In this document: one piece after another, positions 38,054-51,825 of the stretch | Layout: each line of letters opens with the position of its first letter | How positions within the stretch are numbered: position 1 is the stretch's first letter | Assembly: GCA_024305405.1 (NCBI GenBank) | Contig: JAKNDB010000067.1 | Location: 1,010,001 to 1,074,000 of the forward strand | DNA length: 64,000 nt | Reading direction: 5' to 3' | Source: Dirofilaria immitis | Lineage: Eukaryota > Nematoda > Chromadorea > Rhabditida > Onchocercidae | The notes under the pieces: generated by a model | The model's input: only the letters and a program-made list of their open reading frames with translations | Database searches by the model: none | Told to the model about the DNA's origin: nothing | Position numbers and translations under genes: made by a program

Positions 38054-40674
38054 CGAACAATTAATTAGAACTATTGAATAGGACTATTGATGATTAATTA
38101 GGATTATTGAAGAATCTTATTGATCTTTCAGAGACCATTATATCTTCATTAAATTACCAAATAATTGCAGCAAAAAAAAAGGATGTACCGAATAGACACT
38201 TTTTAATAATGACAATAACTACTCATTCCATCCACTACAATAGTAGGATAAGTTATAAAAAAAACGAGCAAAAAGCGAATAACAAATAAATAGTTTAAAA
38301 ATCTACATAAAAGTTTACTCCTGAGAGTTCATAATTGTGTGGCCTAAAAAGTAAGAACTCATATTATAGGCCTGAAAAGTTGGACTTACATGAAGTAAAA
38401 TGTAAAGAAGATTATGATCAATATTGTTTCTCAATCAAAAACTTAACTACCATTATCATATTTATTGTTTCTGCCTAACGTGTAAAGATTACGTATATAT
38501 AATAAAAAAGATTCGAAAATGTTGAATTGATGAAAAAAATTGAAATGGAAATTAGCACAATATTTAGTTGACATTTTTCGATGAATAGGATAATCGGTAT
38601 GGGGATGGAATGTAGAATTTGCAATGTTATTTTATTTATTTCTGTTTACCAAAACGTTAATACCAATCCCGAGAAGAACCTAAAAAAGAACCAAATACAA
38701 AAGGGAAAACAAGGTACCGTATCCCAGTATCATTCGTTAATATCCATTCATCTTTCTGATTCGTTCCGTTTTCCCCAAATATTTCAAACAAATTGGCTCT
38801 CGAAACGAAATTGAATACTGTATTTCCGGAAACTCGGGAAATGCAAATACTTTCAAAGGGAAGAAACTGGTTATTCGTTTGACTGGATGTCTCTTTTCTT
38901 GAATTCAGAGGAGTAATTAGTGGTGTCAACATCTCGATTTATTCTCACTCATAATACTGCGAAGATTTGGCTTGTATTGAAGATGGACTTCCGCCGCTAT
39001 AATACGCTTTATAAGCGAATCGTCGAATACTAAAAACTTGATGACTATTAATTAATTGCTTCATCAGCATTCTCCTCAAAGAAAATACCATAGAATACTG
39101 TTGTATTGGCTGATAAATGTATCGTCAGCACTTACAGATTTTCTCGACAGAGATAAGTTCTTTTTCAATCTAAGTTTATTTCTTTTCTGCTTTGGCTCTT
39201 TTATAATTCTCTGTACAAGGGAACTTTTCAGTATATAAGGATATATTTTCAGTATATAAGGACTGAAATAGGATAAAAAACGAATCCAAATTGTGGGAAG
39301 TGTCTGCAAAATAGCAAAGTTTTTATTTCTAGAAAAAAAGTTTTTTTTCTTTGATTTAACCTAAAATTGATATCACTAGTATACTAGCCTAATTCTGCTT
39401 TTTTCTAGCTTTATGTTAGTTCAAATTCAGAAATCCCTTTATTGGTATATACAATTACAAAAATATTTCCCAAAAAAGATAGACGTTCATATTACAATAG
39501 ATGATCAATAAGGAAATATCAACGAAATGTTTAGAAATGGTTGCTATTTCTAAGTAGACACAACTGACAACCTTTAACTAAATTTGAATATATATTTGAT
39601 AAATGCGAATTTTAGAATTTCCGGGTACGAATTCTATCCTTCCGGGCAGCCATTTACAAAAGAAAATTTTCTGACGCAACCGAGAACCTTTAATCAAATT
39701 TGAATGTATATTTGATAAATGCGAATTTTGAATAAATTTTCAGATATGAATTCTATACTTCCTGATAACCATCTACAAAAGGAAATTTCCCTTCCACCGG
39801 GAAAGAGTGGAAACGACAAAAAACAATTTACAAAAGTATAAAATAGAAATCGAAATGAGTTTTGAACATATACAAAGTAAGTATTGAGAGTAATGATTTT
39901 ATAAGTACAAAAGTTATGATGAAACATTTATAGAATAAATTCATAATGTATTCAGTGTGCTAAAATTGCACTTCAGATCTTCAACTTTCAAATGATTTCA
40001 ATTTACCAGGACTTTTTAAAGTAAATTTTAAAAAGATTTGTGTAGAATTTTGTAAAAAGATCTGTTAAAATATAAGAGACTAAAAAATCTATATAATGTT
40101 TCAACATCGAAAAATTCTATTGTACAGTTGATAAAAAAAAATTTGTCAAATTCTGTTTAAAAAAAACGATTTTTTCGATTGCATTCAACATTTGCGATCT
40201 TGGGCACCATTTTTCTTGCTGTAGCGTTCGACTGATTTTTTTGTGCTGCCAAAAGTGCTGCAAAATTAAGAAAACTTTATAGCGTCGTTAACTTTTCAAA
40301 TTTCCAAATCCAACTATTACAAAAATCAATGAGGAGCAAATCTAAAATATGCACCATTTCCTTTTTGAACTAGCGGAACGACTCGAATGATCAAATTTGA
40401 ACTTCGGCTTATTGTCACTATCTGAAAATCTCAAAATCTTTGACAACTACTTCAAATAATCGTTTTTAATGGATTGCATTTGATAATGCACATAACTGAA
40501 ATACAATATATATTTTACAAAATTTTTCTTTTCGATCCTTCTCAAAATTTCGAGTCAAAATAGTTAGTATTTATAAGATTCATACTTTTTCGCTTTTTTT
40601 CAGGCATCGACCAACCAAGTTTTCTAAATGATTGAAGCATTACGTGGCCTTGTGAAGCCAAAAAGCGTTTCGTG
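38054..40674. other. Intergenic, no gene recognised
   Basis: 2.6 kb between the 5' end of the F-box/small-gene region and the 3' end of the next minus-strand gene. Short ORFs at 38581-38814, 38657-38932 (-) and 39056-39309 overlap on opposite strands and have no domain or splice context. A 21-base direct repeat (TTTTCAGTATATAAGG core) lies at 39225-39262. Confidence 0.5.
39562..39795. repeat. Diverged tandem duplication, period 116 bp
   Basis: Two adjacent copies share ACCTTTAA, AAATTTGAAT, TTTGATAAATGCGAATTTT, GAATTCTAT and TACAAAAG in the same order. Divergence is substantial, so the duplication is old. Confidence 0.8.
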
Positions 40675-43600
40675 TTAAAATGCCGTTGCCATGGGAGAAA
40701 AGTACATCTCTCCTATAACTGTAACGATGGTCTTTGTAATTTCAAAGAAACAAGCTTTCATATCGGAAACAGGCGTTAGAGATATACGAAAATAAAGCAA
40801 AGCTTTAAAACACTGTAAAGCTGAATTATTTAGAAATAATGGGTAAGGAACCTTTGGACAGCACTCTCTAGTCCACCAACATTTTTCACAAACTAAACGT
40901 AGACCGGTACAAGTTGAGAGATCCAATAGTGAATTGATGTACTGAAACGGTATTTAATAAAAATTTATTATTGAAATCAAAAATCGGTGTCTTAATGAAT
41001 TAAGGTTTCGAATTAAGGTTCAAAAAAAATTTCATAGGTATGAACTCTTACTGCTCTGGATCTATCTGTTATGCTGAAATGGCGTTCAACAATAATGCCG
41101 ACTTTATTATCTCTAATAAAAAGCCACAAATGCGAAGTGTATGAAATCAGGATCAGATTAAACTCGATTATTAAACAGCTAATCATAATGATATCAGAAG
41201 TAGTTCTAAATTTTGCTTTTATATGTGATAAATTCAATTATGTTTCCAACAAAACAGTCAATCTGATTTCCATGTAGAATGAATACAAATATGAACATTA
41301 ATAAAACTATCAAAATTATCAGTTTATTTAATATACTCAAGATCAAAAGTTAGAATACATTTAAACTTAGTAGATTTCAATGAAAAGGAAACCTTAGCAG
41401 CATTTGTTTGACCAACGATTGCAGGAAAAGACTGATACTTGCCAAAGTCCGAGCAAGACTAGCTAAAACATTACAAGAAGAATTTAGTACTACGCATCGC
41501 CCCTTGCCAATATTTGTTTTCTCATCCATTCGGAAAACCTAAAATGAGAACTTTATTGAGAAAAAAACACCAAAATGTCAAGCAAGGAAGCTTTCCATTA
41601 TCATTATCATGTGCCAAATTTCTTTTACCAATTCATTTTCTTCCCATTTAATTCCTCATTTTCAGAACATATCTCAAGATATGAGAAATCAACTTTATTC
41701 TTGCTATCCAAAATAGCAAGTATGCGGATCCATCATACTTCAATTGTCTTTCATTACATTGTTTTGAGCGAAGTAAAAAAGAAATGAAAATAACAAACTT
41801 TTGGCCGATTTTTCCCTCCAACATTGTCTATACCTTTTTGAATTGTTCAAAAGTTCATCACGATGTACCTTGTTTCGTTCAACGGTTTTTGAATTCGCTT
41901 TCTTTATCGAAGAAATTGCCTATAAAATGAAATACATTATTACTGAATATAAAAATAAAAATAAAGGATATAAAAATAATTTATTAATAATTCCTAGATT
42001 ATCACTTCTATATCATCACATTTGCATCAAGCAGTCAATCTTATCAATATAGAAAAAGAAAAAAACAACTAACATGAAATTAAAATAACTCTACATTATG
42101 TCCGATGACAAAGAAAAAAAACTTTTTACAACTTTAATTTCAAATTTATCCAATTTATACGGTATTCTGAATTTAGTATATTTTACAATGCATTTTTTTT
42201 TGAATCGATTGAAATCACGGAAATACTAAAAATGATTTTAAAAAATCGATTAATTTTTATTATTAAAATCTTTCATTAAAACTTTAATTTTTTTTTATTT
42301 GTTAAAATGTCTGTGCTACAAATTACAATTTTTTTTCTCGTATTGAATGAAGTTTATTTTATAGCATAATGCTTATCGGGAAAAAAAATTTCTTTAAATT
42401 CATCAAGATTATTATTAGTAATCGTTTCATGCGTAATTAATTGCATATTAAAACTTGTTTTAAATAAAGTATCTTAAATGAAATTTGATATAACATTTCA
42501 TTTAATTCATACAATAATTCCGATATTATTAATGGTTAAAATGTTATCCTGAGAAATTATGAAAATTACTTTTATAATATATACCTGAAATACATCATTG
42601 ATAAATAATATTTTTTTTACAACAATTCCTTCTAAGAAATTATAGAAAGTTTTGAAAATTTCAAGAAAAAAAAAGAGAGAAAAAAAAGACATGAAGAATG
42701 TTTGAATATATGTATCGTATCATACTTTTTGATTTATATTATGAAAAATAAAAATAATAACTTTTATTTAAGAATGCATTAGAGAAGTTGAAAAATTAAT
42801 GTAAAATATATAATTGGTAAAATTTAAAATTTTCTGAAAAAAATTCTGAAAAAAAAGAAAAAGAACTCACCAGAAATTCATTCTTGCCCTTCTTTGATTG
42901 ACGTACTTTTTTTTAAAATTATTTTCCGTTAGTTTGCCTGATTTAAATAATTCTGAATCAGCAAACAACGAACTTAGATCATCTTTATACGATAATTTTG
43001 TTTTTTCTTTTCCATTGATTTGATCTTTTTCGTATTTGGTATTATTTCAAAGCAACGCTTTTCGATATGCTTCAAATTAGCAGTATTTTTTGAAACAGAT
43101 ATTATTTCCTTTCGCAACGGCATGTTCGGAATCGAATCTGATGTTAATAATTCAATTTTGGTTGAATCGAAAGATGATTCGACGAAAATGGAGGAATTGA
43201 TAAAGTTGGTTTCGAGAGTGCCAGAGGTTTCTGAAATTTTAGAATTTTTATTTTAATAAATTCTGAATGTTTTTCTAATTTGATTTTCAAGGAATTCAAA
43301 TTTTCGAAGAATTAATTATTACTGCTTGCAAATCTATTTGCAATTTTTCACGATTCGATTCTGTACTCTTTTCATCAGCCAGCGTTTCATTTATAATCGG
43401 TAGAGTTGAAGATTCATATCTGCATGGTTTTTTCAATTTTTTTGTATGTTTTAAATATCGCCGAACCGCTTCACTCATTGTATTGAATTGACGCTAAAAA
43501 TAACATTTGAATCAAACGAAAAAAAAAAAAGATCTTCTAAAAGATACCTATCTTCCGATATTAAATGATTGTAATAATGCTGACATCATTATAAATGAAT

Positions 43601-45769
43601 TTATCAAATCCAAGATTTATAATGATCGTGTTTTATACACTCGATAGAAGCTATTACAATGCATAGTTTAATATATATCTATATTGATTCAAACTTCTTA
43701 ATCCCATATCAGATCAAAAACTGGCAATATCTTTATATCATTATGAAGTTTTCACTAATCTCTTAATTATATTTAATATGATAAGAAAAAAAGTTGATTT
43801 TTTTTTTTGAAAATTTAAGAAAAGACTTAACATAACTAGACAGCTGTAATTTTCCAACTATACATTACTTAGCCTTTTCACTTTTTACAATTAATTCATT
43901 CAAATATACGAATCGTACAATAATCGTCAGAATATTTTGCTATATCAAACTTACTTCAATTGAAGCATATTCGCATTGATTTTTGCGACATATTTACGCT
44001 CATCATGTAATGCATTATTGTTTTCAGAATTAAATATCCGAGAAAATGGTTCATTTACATGAAGCTTTGGAATACTGGATGGTAAAATAGACCAAGTTAA
44101 AATCGACGGCGGCTTTAGAAGCGTCTCAAAGAATGGTTGTAAAAAGAATGGAGCAGTATCTCGGTACTGCAGGCCGAGAATATGTCTCTAAAAAAAAAGT
44201 GTTTGATTAGTCATTCACATATCGTCTAAAAGTTTTTCACCATAATTTTATCTCTAATTTATTTATGATATTATTTTAAGAATAAATAATCTTATTGTTC
44301 ATACATAAAAAAATCAAGTACCATAATATAACTTATAGAAGTATTGACATCTTTTCTAATTCTCGATTAATCATATAATTTAAAAGTAATAACCGCTTGA
44401 CAGCTTTATTTTCATTCTTTATCTTACTTAAATGAAAGATATAATTCTCATTAATTGCCGACCATTATTTAAATTATGAAACTTATCAACTTATATGAAT
44501 AACATTGGAATGAAATATATAATATTAAAATTTGTGAAGTAAACACATTAGCATCCAGAAAACTAACCTCATCAACGAAACAAACACTTTCAGTTGGTGT
44601 AAATAATAAAGATTCTTGTTTTCCGATGCCTGAAAATTTTGATGAGAACAATAAATTTAATGAAGATTCGATACACAAAAAAAAGTCTCAAATTTATGTG
44701 GAAAAAGAAAAGATAAATTTAAAAGCAGAAAAAATCAAAAATATTATAATCATGATAAGATTATAATTACGATAACTAACGCTTTATAACTAATATTTAC
44801 ATAATTTTAGTACAGATATTTAGTGATAAAAATCAAAAATTAATAAAAGAAGATACCAAGTAAAGAGTAGAATACGATGATAACAATGAAAGCAGCTGAA
44901 ATAACTGCCATAAACCTGACATTCCATTTCAAGGTTAAATTCTCCAATATATGAGTGAATGGTGAATCAAAGCATTTCGCTAAAAAAAACCAATCATAAA
45001 CAATATTCTTAAAATTTTATCATACTAATCACTAAATATCATTTCGTCTTTTTTTATCTTCCATTTAATCTAAAATGTCCGAATTCGAAATTATGATAAA
45101 AGCAAAAATTATTCAATGCCATTATTCTACATGTTTTAATTATCATACCTGAAACAATGCGAAAAGTAACCTAAATTGCTAAATTTAAATATGTCGTAAA
45201 ATATGATTAATTTGAACCAATAGCTGTTTCTACTACTACTACAGGAAAGACAAATTATAACAATTATAATTTTATAATTCGTCTTCTTCTTCTTCTTCTT
45301 CAAAAAAGTGCTTTTCAAAATATACCATTTATTAAATCAAAATTTTGAAATTAAACTATGATGTAATTTTTATTTTAAAGTGATTTTTCGTCCTTCAGTT
45401 ACTGAATGTAAAGTAAGTGAGAAAGGGAAAAAAACTTCGACGAGATAAGTTGATTTAATAAAATATTGATCAATACAGTGTGCAAATAGGCAATATAGAA
45501 GGCAGAAATAAATGATTATTCGGTATAATCATAAATTATCATTTCTCATCTCATAAAATTGTTGATAAATTAGCTATTATTAATGATAAATAAGCATAAG
45601 CTTACACAATTGATCAAGTTGCTCGGATACCCTATTAACATCAGTGTAGACGAGCGTAGAAGTATCATTCAGTATGTCTTCTTCTTCTTCTCCTGTAATC
45701 ACAGAAATATCATCACTATCACCTCTGCTATCATCACTTTCTTCATCGTCACCATCTTCTTCAATTTGC

Positions 45770-45822
<53 letters not shown>

Positions 45823-46085
45823 GTCCAATTCATTCATCTCATTTTCTGATATCGAACCATCTCTCTCTTGCTGCAATTTTCAAATGCTTTATAATATTAA
45901 AAAAAAAAAAATTCATTAAAAAAATTTATGATATCAAAATTTGAAAAGAGCTTATTCGTTTTATAAGAAAAAAAAAAATTTACATCTAACAAATCGAAAT
46001 CTTCCTCTCCAACAAAACTCCATGACGAATGATTGGTGCCAAAACTTGAAATAGATGGTGAACGAGTCAGATGACAATCATCCAT
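40675..46085 (-). CDS. Uncharacterised membrane protein with acidic N-terminus (~690 aa)
   Basis: I do not recognise the family. Exons in transcript order: 46085-45984, 45870-45606, 44979-44857, 44629-44568, 44187-43955, 43493-42871, 41919-41834, 41538-41393, 41205-41052, 40941-40675 (TAA). The N-terminus is acidic, with 18 consecutive Asp, then EQIEEDGDDEESDD. A clear membrane helix follows (FMAVISAAFIVIIVFYSLL), then a soluble region, a basic segment (MSEAVRRYLKHTKKLKK) that could be coiled coil, and a serine-rich linker. The C-terminal third is helical and hydrophobic (NVLASLARTLASISLFLQ; MISCLIIEFNLILISY) and ends in a cysteine-rich patch (CEKCWWTRECC). Most phases match. The 43493-42871 exon needs about four single-base restorations in A/T runs, and exon 41538-41393 about one. 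The stretch from 43478 could be a separate gene starting MSEAV, but the KINANMLQLK / RQFNT join reads naturally. Confidence 0.55.
45772..45825 (-). repeat. (GAT)n coding microsatellite: 18 aspartates
   Basis: Seventeen ATC trinucleotides plus one GTC on the plus strand read as 18 GAT/GAC codons in exon 45870-45606. The near absence of synonymous GAC codons indicates recent slippage expansion rather than an old poly-Asp tract. The long ORFs on the other strand (poly-Ile, poly-Ser) are shadows of this tract. Confidence 0.92.
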
Positions 46086-46086
46086 T

Positions 46087-46093
46087 CTATAAA
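46087..46093 (-). promoter_or_regulatory. Likely trans-splice acceptor for the acidic membrane protein gene
   Basis: On the minus strand TTTATAG ends one base before the ATG at 46085. This fits spliced-leader addition and supports the chosen start. Confidence 0.4.
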
Positions 46094-47569
46094 CAATATC
46101 AGTTAATGATAGGACAACAATAATAAATCAACAATTTCAATGAATAAAAGTTTAATGTAAAAAGAAAGAAAAAAAAACAAGGAACAAAATGTAGAAGATT
46201 AAAAAATGATTCCTAATGTGATATGGATAATAGATAAGAAGTTATCTATTCGATGAAATCACTAATGGAAAAAAAAAAAAAGAAGAAATAACAATAAAAG
46301 ATAATAATGGCAAAAAAAGAAAGAAAAAAAAAGTCTAAAATTATTGCTTAAAATAAGCAAATTGATGAAGCGAATATTGTTTACATATTTTGATAATTTT
46401 TGATTTTTATCAGCAAACATTTCTCTTTCCTTTTTATACCTTTTTCCTTTTAACTTTAACTTCGCAAATTAAAGCTATTTATTTACATAAGCAAATCATT
46501 TATCAAAATATGCTTGTGTATCAAAAATACGATAAAGAACTTTAGCAAAAGGCACTCATACGCATGATATATCAAGAGTCTCGAAAAAAAAAAACTGCTT
46601 TTTGCATTTCTATTTCAAGCAGAAAAAAAAAAGATAGTATAGAAGAGAAGGGCAGCAAAACCAACTATACATATAACTTAAATATATGTAAAACATATTG
46701 ATAACAAATATGAAATTGCTTTTAACAAACCGGTTATTTGTTAATTCAGGAATGGTTGGTTGATTGTATAGTTGATGGTGATAAATAAATTTAAAAAAAA
46801 AAGGTGGTAAGAGTTACTGATACAAGATGATAATATTGTATAATTCGAATAAAAGTATATTAGTTTATCAGATTATTATCTGTTTAACATGATCATTTCA
46901 TGGATCATAAATAGATATATATATATATGATTGATAATATGGTGATAAAAATTTCTAAATTTTTTTGCTAATACAATTAAAAATTGATGGCAAGTATAGG
47001 GTAGTAGCCTAGATGATTTTAAACAGATTCAAATATAATGATAATACATCAGTAGCCAATGCCATGTCAGTAAAAAATTCATTTTTGTAACAACAACAAT
47101 AACCTTTGACCCTATTAAATAATTAAACATTTCCAACTTTTTTATATTCCCCGTTTTTCTCATTCCGTATTAAAAATTTCTATTAATATACGAATTCATG
47201 CTAAAAAGTATAAATTACATGAAATATGAAAATTCAAATACTAATAAAAAGGTATTTGAATTTTAGTAGAGATAAATATTATTGATAGTTGAATATTCTT
47301 ATCTATTTTATCCTCTATGGAATTGATAAATTAGCATTAATTATTTAAATTTCATGCAACTAAAAGAACATTTCAAAAATTGTTGGAAAAGTATAAATTT
47401 GGTAAATTAAGTTTAGGTATATCGATATCGGAAAATGATCAGGCTAATAATTCTCCGCCAAATAACTTTTAAATATTCTGGATAGAATCAATTCAAAAAT
47501 TATGATCCCAGCAAGAAATTAATGGCAAAAAAATTATCAACACTTTTTTTTTGTATATCGAAAAAATGA

Positions 47570-47675
47570 AATCTACTTTCATGATCCAAGATACTATTTA
47601 CATTTATAAATTATCCTCAACAAATCTACTTTCATGATCCAAGATACTATTTACATTTATAAATTATCCTCAACA
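47570..47675. repeat. Perfect tandem duplication, 2 x 53 bp
   Basis: A 53-base unit beginning AATCTACTTTCATGATCCAA and ending TTATCCTCAACA is repeated with no mismatch that I can see. It is a recent duplication or an assembly duplication. Confidence 0.95.
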
Positions 47676-48900
47676 TCTGCCTGCCTACTATTCATTAAGT
47701 TAATCGATTGATTGATCGATTCAATATCGTAATCCTTCATGTAAATATGGAATGTTATGCATAAAAAGTTAGAGGATCGATCACATTTAATTGAAAACAA
47801 AATGAACAAATGTTCTGACAAAGAAGCAAAAAGTTAAAGTAATAATCAATCATTTTCTTCTAAAAACCTTCTGGAATGCAATCCCACGTCTATTATTAAT
47901 ATTTAAATCATAATAAAAGTTTATATAAGGTGTACGAAGAGCTAATACACCTGAAATGATAAATAAAAAATTTCTAGAAAATTCAAAAAAAAGAAAAAAG
48001 AATTTTCAAAATAGTCCTTTTAAAGAAAGCATTATAAAATATGCTATAGGTTATTGGAAAGCTCATTAAGAGATTAAAATTCTCGAAATGGATCGATAAC
48101 ATATATTTGTAAATATTTCATCCAACCTTATTTTTCCCTCCTATATAACGATTATTTATCGATTGCGCTAAAAATAGCATCATTTTACGAATAGTGCAGA
48201 AATAGGAGAAGATAAATTTTAACAAAGGATTTTATTTCAATAATAGGAAAATTTCACATAAGGCAATATATAGCGTCGCCAATTTTACACTCCTTCCTTT
48301 TACCAGTTTGAGCTGCATAAAATTAATGTGATATTATCGTAACATCGCTTCTATTTACGATTCGTAATTCTTTATCTTCTTGAATGATATCAATATGCGA
48401 ATGATAATTATCTCATTAATAAATGGCTAAGTTCAATTAATTAGGATACTACAGTGATGACTTCATCATGATCAAGGAATGTATCACAGATAATAATCAA
48501 ATATGAATAGCGAAAAATGTTAATGGAAATTAGTCATTCGAAGATTAAACTAACAACTGCTGACTAGCTACTTTAAACTTCATTTTGTTCTTTTACCGAC
48601 AAAATATCTTAATCATAATTAAATGCCATCCAATCATTAAAACTTCGTCCAACAAATAAGATATTCAGGTAGAGCCTCATAATCAAGATTGAAAATTCAA
48701 ATAATTTTAATTTTTACTTAAGATACGAAATAATTATATCGTAACTTAATTTTTAACTTAAAAATATATTTATCTTCGCGATTACAACTTTAATATTACA
48801 AAGGTATTCAACGGAATGCAAAATTGCGAAAATTCAAGCATGGAAAAATGATAATATGCAATACTTGCACAATATGTAATCTTTAATAAATCTGATTAAC

Positions 48901-49116
48901 TGTGCCAAATAAAGATAAACTCAAATAGATTAAAGGCGTAAATATTATTATCAATTATATGGCCATTTCAACTAACTGCGCCAAATAAAGATAAACTCAA
49001 ATAGATTAAAGGCGTAAATATTATTATCAATTATATGGCCATTTCAACTAACTGCGCCAAATAAAGATAAACTCAAATAGATTAAAGGCGTAAATATTAT
49101 TATCAATTATATGGCC
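48901..49116. repeat. Tandem repeat, ~2.8 copies of 76 bp
   Basis: The unit runs from TGCGCCAAATAAAGATAAAC to the next TGCGCC at 48901, 48977 and 49053. The copies are almost identical (TGTGCC in the first, TGCGCC in the others). The third ends after ATATGGCC. There are no unique spacers and no ORF. Confidence 0.95.
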
Positions 49117-49511
49117 GATTGAATTTTCCATTATCATTTAAGCAAAAGAAAGAATAATCTGATCTTTTCAGGAGTTAATTTCGCAACATCTCAAACATCT
49201 TTTGTCTATTTTCATTACAGAATTCGATCGATACTACATCTATGAAAAGGAGTAAGAGAATATGCAAAACATAAAATGAGTTAATCTATCACTACAAACC
49301 ATATCACTCCTTATCAAATAATATATTGACAATTGATACGTAAAGTTTAGTCTCATTTGAACTTTTAATGAGCTTTTCTTGTAAGAAATTTGATAAAGTT
49401 TAAATGCATACGAATCAGAGAGACAAAGAGAAATAGAAGTAGTACTCTATTCTTCAATCGTGAAATAGACACAATTAGAGATAGGAATCTTGTTTATATA
49501 TAAAATCTAAC

Positions 49512-49585
49512 AGTATATATATATATATATAAATATATATTTGAGGAAGAGAGGAAGAGAGAAAGAGAAGGAGAAAGAGAGGAAA
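49512..49585. repeat. (TA)n plus purine-rich (GGAAGA)n tract
   Basis: A TA run is followed directly by about 40 bases of GA-only sequence built from GAGGAAGA and GAGAAAGA units. Confidence 0.9.
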
Positions 49586-50203
49586 TAAACAAAAAAAAAC
49601 GACAAAATCAATGATTATCATACGATCATTGATGAATTCGTTGTAGGATAAAGATAATGATAAATGATAATATACTTAATATGCCACAAAGCCGTCAAGA
49701 ACACAAGTGAAATGAAATCAATCGAGAATAAGAGATGAAGCCTGGAATCAGCTGCTAGTCCAATTGATTCTCTTGCCTCAGAACTCTCTCCCTCATCCAT
49801 CTTCTCATATGTTGACAACAATGCTGTTATTTTGCTGTTGCATCGATCAACGAATACCTTCCTTTCCTTCCTTCATTCCTCTTCCCATGCATCAATAAAA
49901 GTTGGCATGAATAAAATAAGCTTTTAATAATTGAAAATTGCTTACCTGTCATCAAATGTAATGAGAATCAGAAACACAGATTGATTGGAAATGCATCTTG
50001 GAAATTGCTTTAAAATGAAGTAAAAGGATTGAAAGGAAAATCAATCTTCAGATCATCAATCAATCTCCCCCTCCCCCACTGTCATCATAATTTTTGTGAC
50101 CTCTAATCGACTTGTTCCAATTGTTAACGAAATGGCTGAAGAGAAGTGAAATGCAAAAATCCCGTTGCAACAATCTATCCGATATAGGTGATACGAAGGT
50201 CAG

Positions 50204-50291
50204 CTACTACTATTACTACTACTACCACTACTACTACTACTACTACTACTAAAATACTACTACTACTACTAATACCACTACTATTTACTAC
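50204..50291. repeat. (ACT)n microsatellite
   Basis: ACT/CTA trinucleotides with a few substitutions (ATT, ACC, AAAAT). Non-coding. Confidence 0.92.
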
Positions 50292-50453
50292 TCTATTCCT
50301 TATTATTTGTTGTACACACTGTCAAGCTAAGATTGATTTAAATGAGATGTTTAAAATGTGACAATTTTGTGACAGCAATGATTCAACGAACTTGTTTTCT
50401 CACTTTTCTCAATTTATGAATAAAAGAGTGGAATAGATGAACAGATGAACAGA

Positions 50454-50505
50454 CGATAGATAGATAGATAGATCGATCGATAAATAGATCGATAGATAGA
50501 TCGAT
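50454..50505. repeat. (GATA)n / GATC-rich tract
   Basis: GATA tetramers mixed with GATC (ATAGATAGATAGATCGATCG). Confidence 0.9.
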
Positions 50506-51825
50506 GCACCATCCTCCTTCGATACATTTCATAATGAACTTTTTCAAAGCAAAAGAAATCACATTTAATTTTATTTATTTAAAATTGATTAAATTGAACT
50601 TCTTCAAATTCGTCCTCTTCTTCATATTTCTCTTCCAATTATTAAATGTTGGAAAATGTGAAAAATTAACATTTCAAGTTTGACGGATGAAATAAATTAT
50701 TTTTGCATTTTGTAGTTTAATAAAACATTTTTAATATATTACAGAAAATCTAATTTATAATTATAAAATCCAAAAATTAGTAAATTTATGGAAATGATTT
50801 TTTTTTTTCTCCACGAAAAACTGAATAGACAGAAAACGATCATCAAAATTTTCTTTTTGATTTTTTTTTCGTAATTTTTTTATTTCATATTTTTTTATGC
50901 TTAGATTATTTCCCCAAAGTTTAAAATTTTTTTAAAATTATTTCCGGTAAATTAAAATTTTTTGTAACATAGGCAGTAATATTTTGATAATTCGAAATTG
51001 AAATTTAATGATAAGAATAAAATTTTATGTATGTAATTTTTTAAATTTACATTTACATTTTATTAGCAAATCATATTAGATAGCTAAAAATTCTTTTTTT
51101 TTTTTTTTTTTGGTAAAATAGTTCAGATTTTTTAAATCATTTTTATATATATTTATTGAAATCTTTTTTTTTTTATTAAATAAACGCAAAATGATCCATC
51201 AGATTAATCTTTAAGAGTATCAGAAATGTAAAGAGCTTTTCAAAATTTCTTGCTATTTTCACTTTCATTCGATATTTATTTAATGATGAAAAATTTCATT
51301 CCACTGATGGTAAAGCGATATAAAACTTGTAACAATGTTGATTTTGATAACATAAATAATATAAATGATAAGAATAGAATTTTGTTTATTTAACATTCAT
51401 GCATCATCTTGAAGATAATTCGACATCATTCCCTTCAGTTTTATTTGATATTTCGTTGATAGCATGTATAAGAATTCGTTTATCACTACGATAAGTATAA
51501 TTAGTTGCAAACAGAACAGAGAGATCATAAGAACATAAGTTCGTATCATATCATCGTATCTTATCATGATAAATTTGTCATTACGTCAACATTAGTTGAG
51601 ATAAGTAATTCATTCATATCAGTACTAATCAGTTAGCAGTTAACGTAGAATAAGCTTATCTCTATTTTTGCATACAGCTTAAAAAAACAAAAATGAATGA
51701 TATTAAACAACAATATGATCATAAGTACAATTCGTCGTTTCTCATTAATATTATATTTAAAAATTAAGGTAATCATGGTGACTCAAAGTTATCATTTATT
51801 ATCACCGACGACATATTTCTCTATG

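Larger units (their letters stand above)
46094..51825. other. Gene-poor intergenic region, left part
   Basis: Upstream of the minus-strand membrane-protein gene. It is AT-rich with many A/T runs and several tandem repeats listed separately. The ORF at 49618-49821 (-) has no domain or splice partners. I see no exon set. Confidence 0.55.

Noticed and set aside
38581..39309. Short ORFs on both strands of the 38.6-39.3 kb gap
   Set aside because: They overlap each other on opposite strands with no splice context or conserved motif.
45583..45919. Plus-strand ORFs rich in Ile or Ser
   Set aside because: Antisense shadows of the poly-Asp coding repeat on the minus strand.
48901..49116. CRISPR-like array
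   Set aside because: Repeats are directly adjacent with no unique spacers, and the genome is eukaryotic.
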